Source of the DNA: Bacteroidales bacterium | Lineage (GTDB): Bacteria > Bacteroidota > Bacteroidia > Bacteroidales > Muribaculaceae | Length of the DNA: 16,082 nucleotides | Assembly: GCA_014800105.1 (NCBI GenBank) | Contig: JAAVGQ010000035.1 | Location: 6,605-22,686, forward strand | Reading direction: 5' to 3' | Shown: in pieces, positions 6,786-13,209 of the stretch | How the letters are laid out: every line of letters starts with the position of its first letter | Numbering within the stretch: position 1 is the stretch's first letter | The notes under the pieces: model-generated | The model's input: the letters and a program-made list of their open reading frames with translations, nothing else | Database searches by the model: none | Told to the model about the DNA's origin: nothing | Made by a program: the position numbers and the translations under genes

Positions 6786-7106
6786 ATGTTTGTAATCGTA
6801 GAAATTCAAGGACAGCAGTTCAAGGCTGAGGCCGGCAAGTTCTTGTATGTACACTATCTCGGCGACGAGAAGAAAGAAGGCGACGTTGTAGAATTCGACC
6901 GTGTCCTCCTCGTTGACGCCGACGGTAACGTTAAAGTTGGTGCTCCTACCGTTGAAGGAGCAAAAGTTGTTTGCGAGGTTAAGCGTCCCCTCGTGAAAGG
7001 TGATAAGGTGATCGTTTTCAAGAAGAAACGTCGCAAAGGCTATCGTCGTAAAAACGGCCATCGCCAGTGCTTCACCCAGGTAGTGATCAAAGACGTAGTA
7101 GCATAA
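6786..7106 (+). CDS. rplU: 50S ribosomal protein L21
   Basis: L21 binds 23S rRNA in the large ribosomal subunit. At 106 residues it is of normal length. It begins with the characteristic [16 protein letters not shown] and has the family's C-terminal [16 protein letters not shown] segment (about 79-94), which contacts rRNA. It is first in a two-gene unit with rpmA, the near-universal bacterial arrangement, 20 bases apart. Expression is probably driven from the promoter at 6654-6685. Confidence 0.98.
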   Translation: MFVIVEIQGQQFKAEAGKFLYVHYLGDEKKEGDVVEFDRVLLVDADGNVKVGAPTVEGAKVVCEVKRPLVKGDKVIVFKKKRRKGYRRKNGHRQCFTQVVIKDVVA

Positions 7107-7126
7107 CCCCATAAAATCTTAAAGAA

Positions 7127-7387
7127 ATGGCACATAAAAAAGGTGTAGGTAGTTCTAAGAACGGACGTGAATCAGAAAGCAAACGTCTCGGCGTTAAGAT
7201 TTTCGGTGGTCAGTTTGCTAAAGCCGGCAACATCATCAAGCGTCAGCGTGGTACAGTTCATCATCCCGGTCTCAACGTGGGCATGGGTAAGGACCACACC
7301 ATCTACGCTCTCGTTGATGGCACCGTAGTGTTCACTCAGGGCCGCAACGGCCGTGCTTTCATCAATGTTCAGCCCCTCGAGGCTTGA
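7127..7387 (+). CDS. rpmA: 50S ribosomal protein L27
   Basis: L27 sits near the peptidyl transferase centre, with its N-terminal tail reaching the tRNA ends. The 86-residue product starts [19 protein letters not shown], so the functional tail follows Met directly and there is no N-terminal extension of the kind cleaved in Firmicutes. The core motifs [22 protein letters not shown] and [12 protein letters not shown] are intact. It is co-transcribed with rplU and followed by a strong terminator. Confidence 0.98.
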   Translation: MAHKKGVGSSKNGRESESKRLGVKIFGGQFAKAGNIIKRQRGTVHHPGLNVGMGKDHTIYALVDGTVVFTQGRNGRAFINVQPLEA

Positions 7388-7424
7388 GCAGGCACGCACT
7401 GATTGAGCGCAAATAAACGCTTTG

Positions 7425-7478
7425 GAGGGTAAGAACAGTCACGGAAATAGTTTCCCTAACTGTTTTACCCTCTTTTTT
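7425..7478 (+). terminator. Rho-independent terminator after rpmA
   Basis: A long stem: GAGGGTAA (7425-7432) pairs with TTACCCTC (7465-7472), then after one bulged G, AACAGT (7434-7439) pairs with ACTGTT (7459-7464), and an inner GGAAA (7443-7447) pairs with TTTCC (7451-7455). Six T follow at 7473-7478. The 249-base gap 7388-7636 holds this and AT-rich leader sequence of speA. Confidence 0.92.
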
Positions 7479-7636
7479 GTTATGTATAAAGAGTAATTTC
7501 GCTTTTTTATCGTAACTTTACGTGCCATGTTATCCCGGGTCTGCATCTCAAGCCTGTGATAGATTTCATGGCTCATTGATAATACCGTATTAAACTATAG
7601 TTTATAAACTATTAAAACATACTTTTATAAGAAAAA

Positions 7637-9535
7637 ATGAGAAAGTGGCGTATTGAAGACAGTGCCGAGCTCTATAACATCACTGGATGGGGACGGCAAT
7701 ACTTCTCTATCAATGACAAAGGTCACGTCATTGTTACCCCTCGTGAAGGCTATGCCTCAGTTGACCTAAAGGAAGTCATGGACGAATTACAGGTCCGCGA
7801 CATCACAGCCCCGGTATTGCTCCGATTCCCTGATATTCTTGACAATCGCGTTGAGAAAATCTCGAAGTGCTTCAAGGAAGCTGCCAAGCAGTATAATTAC
7901 CAGGGTGAGAACTTTCTTATTTATCCTATCAAAGTTAACCAGATGCGTCCCGTCGTGGAGGAAATCATCACTCACGGCAAGAAATTCAATATTGGACTTG
8001 AAGCCGGCTCCAAGCCTGAGCTTCATGCGGTCCTTGCTACCAATATCGTTGAGGATGCTCTCATCATCTGCAACGGTTACAAGGATGCTAACTATATTGA
8101 GCTCGCATTGCTTGCACAGAAGATGGGACGACGCATCTTCCTCGTGGTAGAAAAACTCAACGAGCTTCACCTCATCACCGAGTTGGCTGCCAAGAATGGC
8201 GTGCGTCCCAACATCGGCATCCGCATCAAGCTTTCATCTTCAGGCTCAGGTAAATGGGAAGAGAGTGGAGGAGACCAGTCCAAGTTTGGTCTTAACTCCA
8301 CCGAACTCCTCGAAGCTATTGACTTCATGGAGAAGAAGGGACTGAAGGACTGCCTCAAGCTCATCCACTTCCACATCGGTAGCCAGATTACCAAAATACG
8401 CCGCATCAAGAACGCGCTCCGCGAGGCGATGCAGTTCTACGTTCAGCTCACGAAACTTGGTTTTGATATTGATTTCGTTGACATCGGCGGCGGTCTTGGC
8501 GTAGACTACGACGGCACCCGCAACTCATCAAGCGAGAGCTCGATGAACTATTCAATCCGCGAGTATGCTAACGATGCCGTTTATTCCCTTGTGGATGCCT
8601 GCGAGAAAAACAATATCAAGCAACCCAATATCATCACCGAGAGTGGTCGCTCACTGACTGCTCATCACGCTGTCCTTGTCTTTGAAGTGCTTGAGACCAC
8701 ATCTCTTCCCTCGATGAAGGATACCGAGGATCTTCCCGAGGATGCTCACGAACTGGTTCGTGAACTCTATGACATCTGGGATAAGCTCGATCAGCCCGGT
8801 ATCTTTGAAAGCTGGCACGATGCGCTCCAGATTCGTGAAGAAGCCCTTGACCTCTTTAACCTGGGAATGGTCGACCTTCGCACACGTGCAATGGTTGAAA
8901 AACTGTTCTGGTCAATCGCCCGCGAGGTGGGTGATATAGCCGCACGCATGAAGCATCCGCCGGAAGAACTGCGCAAGATTTCAAAGCTGCTGCCTGATAA
9001 ATACTTCTGCAACTTCTCAGTCTTCCAGTCGCTTCCTGACTCTTGGGCTATCGACCAGGTATTCCCCATGATTCCCATCTCACGCCTCGACGAGAAACCC
9101 ACTCGCACTGCCTCAATTCAGGATATGACCTGTGACAGCGATGGCAAGATCGGTACATTCGTTACTGATCACGGTACTTCACCCTCGCTTCCCGTTCACG
9201 CTGTGAAACCCGGTGAGCCTTACTATCTGGGTGTATTCCTCGTGGGAGCTTATCAGGAGATTCTCGGTGACATGCACAACCTCTTCGGTGATACCAACGC
9301 CGTTCACATCGATGTCTATAAGGACCGTTACGAAATTGACCGTATCATCGACGGCGAGACCGTGGCTGAGGTGCTTGATTACGTGCAGTATAACCCCAAG
9401 AAGCTCGTGCGCAATGTCGAGACATGGGTTACCAGCAGTATGAAAGCCGGCAAGATTACGCCTGAGGAAGGCCGCGAGTTCCTGAGTAACTACCGTTCAG
9501 GCCTGTACGGTTACACTTACCTTGAAAAAGCATGA
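7637..9535 (+). CDS. speA: Biosynthetic arginine decarboxylase (PLP-dependent)
   Basis: Converts L-arginine to agmatine and CO2, the entry to putrescine and spermidine synthesis. The 632 residues match the family (SpeA type, alanine-racemase fold). Visible hallmarks are the PLP-binding lysine K99 in YPIKVNQ, the HFHIGSQ segment at about 246-252, the glycine-rich phosphate-binding DIGGGLGVDYDG near 281-292, the ITESGRS segment near 336, and the C-terminal TCDSDGK around 500 carrying the substrate-site cysteine. The N-terminal RIEDSAELYNITGWG supports the ATG at 7637. Its stop overlaps the truA start by 4 bases (ATGA, 9532-9535), implying translational coupling. A weak -7-like TAACTTTA lies at 7513-7520. 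No agmatine deiminase or other polyamine gene is in view. Confidence 0.97.
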   Translation: MRKWRIEDSAELYNITGWGRQYFSINDKGHVIVTPREGYASVDLKEVMDELQVRDITAPVLLRFPDILDNRVEKISKCFKEAAKQYNYQGENFLIYPIKVNQMRPVVEEIITHGKKFNIGLEAGSKPELHAVLATNIVEDALIICNGYKDANYIELALLAQKMGRRIFLVVEKLNELHLITELAAKNGVRPNIGIRIKLSSSGSGKWEESGGDQSKFGLNSTELLEAIDFMEKKGLKDCLKLIHFHIGSQITKIRRIKNALREAMQFYVQLTKLGFDIDFVDIGGGLGVDYDGTRNSSSESSMNYSIREYANDAVYSLVDACEKNNIKQPNIITESGRSLTAHHAVLVFEVLETTSLPSMKDTEDLPEDAHELVRELYDIWDKLDQPGIFESWHDALQIREEALDLFNLGMVDLRTRAMVEKLFWSIAREVGDIAARMKHPPEELRKISKLLPDKYFCNFSVFQSLPDSWAIDQVFPMIPISRLDEKPTRTASIQDMTCDSDGKIGTFVTDHGTSPSLPVHAVKPGEPYYLGVFLVGAYQEILGDMHNLFGDTNAVHIDVYKDRYEIDRIIDGETVAEVLDYVQYNPKKLVRNVETWVTSSMKAGKITPEEGREFLSNYRSGLYGYTYLEKA

Positions 9536-10302
9536 CCCGATACTTTATGCAGCTTGCCTACCGTGGAGCTCCCTTCCACGGCTGGCAATCACAACCTAAC
9601 GCTGTGTCCGTTCAATCAACCATTGAACGGGCATTGTCGTTGATATACCGCCAGCCTGTCCCAATCGTCGGGGCGGGACGCACTGACACCGGGGTGAATG
9701 CTTCGATGATGCTCGCTCACTTTGATGCGCCCCTGGCAGTCGAGGATAAGCCGGCGTTGTTACGCTCCATTAATTCCATCGTGGGAAAGGATATTGCCGT
9801 GAGTCATATTCATGATGTCCCTCAGGATGCTCATGCACGTTTTGATGCCACTTCCCGCACGTATCATTATCATGCTATTACTTCCAAGTCGCCCTTTCTC
9901 TACACAACCGCGTGGAATGCTTCACCGTCTCTCGATTTTGACCTCATGAACGAGGCTGGGAAGATGTTACTTGACGTGGAAGACTTCACCTCATTTGCCA
10001 AGCTCCACTCTGATGCCAAGACTAATATCTGCCATGTGACGGAGGCAAGGTGGGAAAGGATAGGGGAGGACCGCTGGTGTTTCGTGATTACCGCTGACCG
10101 TTTCCTGCGCAACATGGTGAGAGCCGTGGTTGGTACACTTGTTGATGTGGGGCGCCACAAGCTCACTCTGGACGGTTTCCGTGCCGTAATCGATAAGAAA
10201 GACCGCTGTGCTGCCGGGACCTCAATGCCGGCCCAGGCTCTTTTCCTTCACAATATTACGTATCCTTACCTGCCGCCGCTCACTCCGGCCACCGAGCCGT
10301 GA
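9532..10302 (+). CDS. truA: tRNA pseudouridine(38-40) synthase TruA
   Basis: Isomerises uridine to pseudouridine at positions 38-40 of the tRNA anticodon arm. The 256 residues fit the family. The catalytic aspartate is D52 in GAGRTDTGVNA (47-57); the usual histidine of GVHA is Asn here, and the rest of the motif is intact. Other family marks are YRGAPFHGWQSQP near the N-terminus, RFDATSRTYHY (about 103-113), and FLRNMVRAVVGTL (about 190-202). The start codon overlaps the speA stop, so it is almost certainly expressed from the speA message. The 122-base gap to porX holds a small AT-rich inverted repeat (TTAAGT/ACTTAA, 10322-10337) but no convincing terminator. Confidence 0.97.
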   Translation: MTRYFMQLAYRGAPFHGWQSQPNAVSVQSTIERALSLIYRQPVPIVGAGRTDTGVNASMMLAHFDAPLAVEDKPALLRSINSIVGKDIAVSHIHDVPQDAHARFDATSRTYHYHAITSKSPFLYTTAWNASPSLDFDLMNEAGKMLLDVEDFTSFAKLHSDAKTNICHVTEARWERIGEDRWCFVITADRFLRNMVRAVVGTLVDVGRHKLTLDGFRAVIDKKDRCAAGTSMPAQALFLHNITYPYLPPLTPATEP

Positions 10303-10378
10303 CCGTTGACGGGGTCTTAAATTAAGTCAAAACTTAAGATAAGGATGCTCAGGCGCGCGTAGTTACCACATTTTTTTG

Positions 10379-10386
10379 TATTTTTG
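10379..10386 (+). promoter_or_regulatory. Putative -7 element of porX
   Basis: TATTTTTG matches TAnnTTTG exactly, and transcription would begin near 10393, about 32 nt before the porX ATG. No TTTG is found at the proper distance upstream, so only half the promoter is supported. The position in a short intergenic gap favours it. Confidence 0.45.
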
Positions 10387-10424
10387 AGAGTGAAATAAAA
10401 GTTCAACGTAACAGCAATTCGACT

Positions 10425-11981
10425 ATGAGCACTTCCCGTATATTGTGGGCTGACGATGAGATTGACCTCCTGAAACCTCACATTATGTTCCTTAAATCCA
10501 AGGGATATGATGTTACCACGGCGTGCTCAGGACGTGACGCTGTGGAACTTGCCGAGCATGAGTCGTTTGACCTCATAATCCTTGATGAAAATATGCCCGG
10601 TCTCACGGGGCTTGAAACCCTCCCGCTTCTTGCTGAGATTGCTCCCACCGTTCCGGTTATCATGATAACCAAGAGCGAGGAGGAGAACATCATGGACCAG
10701 GCCGTGGGTAACAATATAGCTGACTACCTCATAAAACCGGTTAACCCCAGCCAGATACTTCTCTCAATCAAGAAGAATCTCCACGGCAACCGCCTCGTTT
10801 CGGAACAGACCTCTACCGGTTACCGCCAGGAATTCAGTGAGATTGGAGTGGCGATAAGTAATGCTGACACAATGGACAAGTGGCAGGCGCTCTATCGTCG
10901 CCTTGTAAACTGGGAACTCAAGCTGAATGCAGCGGAAACCAACATGGATGAGTTGCTTGAAATGCAACGCATAGAAGCAAACTCTGAGTTTTACAAGTGG
11001 GTCAAGCGAAACTATGTTGACTGGCTGAAAGGAGAGTATGGTGACGAGGATCGCCCCCTGTTAAGCCCTGATGTTTTCAAGACGAGGGTTTTCCCGCTGC
11101 TCGATAACGGTGAGAAAGTATTCTTCATCCTCATTGATAACTTCCGCCTTGACCAGTGGGAGACAATTAAACCATTGCTTGCAGAGGGCTTCAGCATGAG
11201 TGAATCTCTCTACACATCAATTCTTCCCACTGCTACGCAGTATGCCCGCAACGCTATTTTCTCGGGCCTCATGCCGGCAAAAATTGAAAAAATGTTCCCT
11301 GAACTGTGGGTCGATGAGGAGGCTGAGGAGGGTAAGAATCTTAACGAGTCCCCCATGATTGCTACGTTGCTTGAGCGTTACCGCCGTCGAAATGACAGCT
11401 TTTCCTATATCAAGATTAATGACTCTCAAGGTATTGAAAAGCTCACGCGCACAATCTCTGAACTCGACCATAATAACCTCAATGTCGTGGTTATCAACTT
11501 TATCGACATGCTATCGCATGCCCGCACTGAGTTGAAGATGATTCGCGAGCTTGCCTCTAACAATGCGGCTTACCGTGCTCTCACCCGCTCCTGGTTCCAG
11601 CATGCCGGGACGATTGACCTTTTCAAGGCAATTGCATCCCGCGGTTACACTATAGTTTTGACTACTGACCATGGCACCATTCGCGTTGATAACCCGGTGA
11701 AGGTCATCGGCGATAAGAACACCAATACCAACCTTCGCTACAAGGTAGGGAAAAATCTCAATTATAATGCACGACAGGTATATGAGGTGAAGCGACCCGC
11801 CGAGTTGCAGCTGCCGGCTCCCAACCTGTCATCAACCTATATCTTTGCCGGCGGACGGGATTTCTTCGCTTATCCTAACAATTACAATCATTACGTTCAA
11901 TACTACACTGATACATTCCAGCATGGAGGCATCTCCATGGAGGAAATGATAATCCCCCTGATAACAATTAGACAGAAATGA
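10425..11981 (+). CDS. porX: PorX-type response regulator with PglZ alkaline-phosphatase-superfamily domain
   Basis: A two-component response regulator whose output is an enzyme-like domain rather than a DNA-binding one. The receiver (about 1-120) has D10/D11, phospho-acceptor D54 in LDENMPG, T82 and K104 (YLIKPVNP). A helical linker follows to about 210. The C-terminal PglZ domain (about 225-518) shows a metal-site set: D238 in [11 protein letters not shown], nucleophile-type T271 in [10 protein letters not shown]361 and H365 in [11 protein letters not shown]415 and H416 in TTDHG, and H500 in FQHGG. All appear intact. In Porphyromonas gingivalis, PorX works with histidine kinase PorY to control the type IX secretion system and has nucleotide phosphodiesterase activity. 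Many gut Bacteroidales retain PorX although they lack type IX secretion, and no such genes are visible here. It is followed by tsaE with a 4-base overlap (ATGA, 11978-11981). Confidence 0.94.
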   Translation: MSTSRILWADDEIDLLKPHIMFLKSKGYDVTTACSGRDAVELAEHESFDLIILDENMPGLTGLETLPLLAEIAPTVPVIMITKSEEENIMDQAVGNNIADYLIKPVNPSQILLSIKKNLHGNRLVSEQTSTGYRQEFSEIGVAISNADTMDKWQALYRRLVNWELKLNAAETNMDELLEMQRIEANSEFYKWVKRNYVDWLKGEYGDEDRPLLSPDVFKTRVFPLLDNGEKVFFILIDNFRLDQWETIKPLLAEGFSMSESLYTSILPTATQYARNAIFSGLMPAKIEKMFPELWVDEEAEEGKNLNESPMIATLLERYRRRNDSFSYIKINDSQGIEKLTRTISELDHNNLNVVVINFIDMLSHARTELKMIRELASNNAAYRALTRSWFQHAGTIDLFKAIASRGYTIVLTTDHGTIRVDNPVKVIGDKNTNTNLRYKVGKNLNYNARQVYEVKRPAELQLPAPNLSSTYIFAGGRDFFAYPNNYNHYVQYYTDTFQHGGISMEEMIIPLITIRQK

Positions 11982-12406
11982 AAACAATAGAAATTAAGAA
12001 TCTCGAAGATCTCGAGCGTGCGGCTGATGAGTTTGTACCTCTCATGGATGATGCTACCGTTGTAGCTTTTTACGGTGATATGGGCGCAGGAAAAACAACT
12101 TTCATCAACGCCCTGTGCCGTCGCCTTGGAGTGACTGAGGATGTTGCCAACTCACCCTCGTTCTCGATTGCCAACGAGTATCGTTCAGATACCACGGCTG
12201 AACTTATCTATCATTTTGACATGTACCGCCTCAATAATCTCGAGGAGGCTCTTGACATGGGTATTGAGGACTACTTCGATTCAGGTGCCCTATGTCTTAT
12301 CGAGTGGCCTGAACGCATCGAGGAACTCCTCCCTGACGATACACTACGTGTGAAGCTGTGGGTGAACGATGACGATTCACGCACCATGCAGATTGCACGC
12401 ATATAA
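11978..12406 (+). CDS. tsaE: tRNA t6A biosynthesis ATPase TsaE
   Basis: TsaE is the small ATPase that works with TsaB and TsaD to make N6-threonylcarbamoyladenosine at position 37 of ANN-decoding tRNAs. The 142-residue protein carries the Walker A motif GDMGAGKTT (33-41), the switch segment [10 protein letters not shown] (59-68), HFDMYRL (79-85) and the family-specific [12 protein letters not shown] (108-119). The start overlaps the porX stop and birA begins 10 bases after its stop, so the three genes form an operon. The link to PorX is positional; no functional connection is evident. Confidence 0.97.
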   Translation: MKTIEIKNLEDLERAADEFVPLMDDATVVAFYGDMGAGKTTFINALCRRLGVTEDVANSPSFSIANEYRSDTTAELIYHFDMYRLNNLEEALDMGIEDYFDSGALCLIEWPERIEELLPDDTLRVKLWVNDDDSRTMQIARI

Positions 12407-12415
12407 ATTATCCGA

Positions 12416-13174
12416 ATGGTTAAGGACAGCATAAGAATAGAACGGCTTGAAAGCGTTGAATCAACCAGCACATGGTTGCGCACTCATCGTGCTGATGCAC
12501 CTAACGGTACCGTAGTCGTGACTGACTGCCAGACGGCCGGTCGCGGCCAGCGGGGTAACAGCTGGGAGGCTGAGCCCGGAAAAAATCTGACCTTTTCTAT
12601 TCTCACACGTCCTCACCCCCCCGTTCCTGCCGCCGAACAATATGCGCTTAGCGAGGCCGTTGCAACCGCAATTGTGGATACTCTTGACAATCTGGTTCCT
12701 GATTTCTCTTTGCTCGAAATCAAGTGGCCCAACGATATTTATTACGGTAACCGCAAGCTTGCCGGGATATTAATTGAAAATTCCCTTACAGGTGCATCAG
12801 TTACCCGCTCTATTGCAGGCGTGGGAATAAATATAAATCAGGACATCTTCACGAGTGACGCTCCCAATCCCGTGAGCCTGAAACAGATTACCGGAAACAC
12901 TTACCCACTGGAACCTCTGCTTGAGGATATTTGCCTCGCAATAGTCAGGAATATTCGCCGTATAGGAGACCCTGATGAGCGTGTTGCTATTGGGAAATTC
13001 TACCGGTCGCGTTTGTGGCGCCGGAATGGCGTGCATCCTTATATGTTCCCCGGTGGTGAGCGTTTTAATGCAAGTATTATTGGTGTCGCTCCAACAGGTC
13101 ACCTTCACCTCAGGCACGAGGACGGCACCGAGAGTATTCATGCCTTCAAGGAAGTAATCCAGATTGTGGATTAA
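12416..13174 (+). CDS. birA: Biotin--[acetyl-CoA-carboxylase] ligase, monofunctional
   Basis: Activates biotin with ATP and attaches it to a lysine of biotin carboxyl carrier proteins. The 252-residue protein contains only the ligase and the small C-terminal domain. There is no N-terminal helix-turn-helix, so it should not act as a biotin repressor as E. coli BirA does. Visible motifs are VESTSTWLR near the N-terminus, the biotinyl-AMP loop GRGQRGNSW (42-50), KWPNDIYY (103-110), catalytic-type lysine K114 in RKLAGILIE, and VGININQ (136-142). The C-terminal SH3-like domain spans about 195-252. It lies in the porX-tsaE-birA unit, 10 bases after tsaE and 35 bases before the TPR gene. Confidence 0.96.
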   Translation: MVKDSIRIERLESVESTSTWLRTHRADAPNGTVVVTDCQTAGRGQRGNSWEAEPGKNLTFSILTRPHPPVPAAEQYALSEAVATAIVDTLDNLVPDFSLLEIKWPNDIYYGNRKLAGILIENSLTGASVTRSIAGVGININQDIFTSDAPNPVSLKQITGNTYPLEPLLEDICLAIVRNIRRIGDPDERVAIGKFYRSRLWRRNGVHPYMFPGGERFNASIIGVAPTGHLHLRHEDGTESIHAFKEVIQIVD

Positions 13175-13209
13175 ATATAACAGAATAATCACCCTTTATA
13201 ATAAACACT

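Noticed and set aside
7513..7520. TAACTTTA as a speA -7 element
   Set aside because: It has one mismatch at the conserved final G and no TTTG at the right distance; too weak to call in AT-rich sequence.
10322..10337. TTAAGT-CAAA-ACTTAA inverted repeat between truA and porX as a terminator
   Set aside because: The stem is AT-rich, only 6 bp, and has no T-run after it; it could be an operator but nothing supports that.
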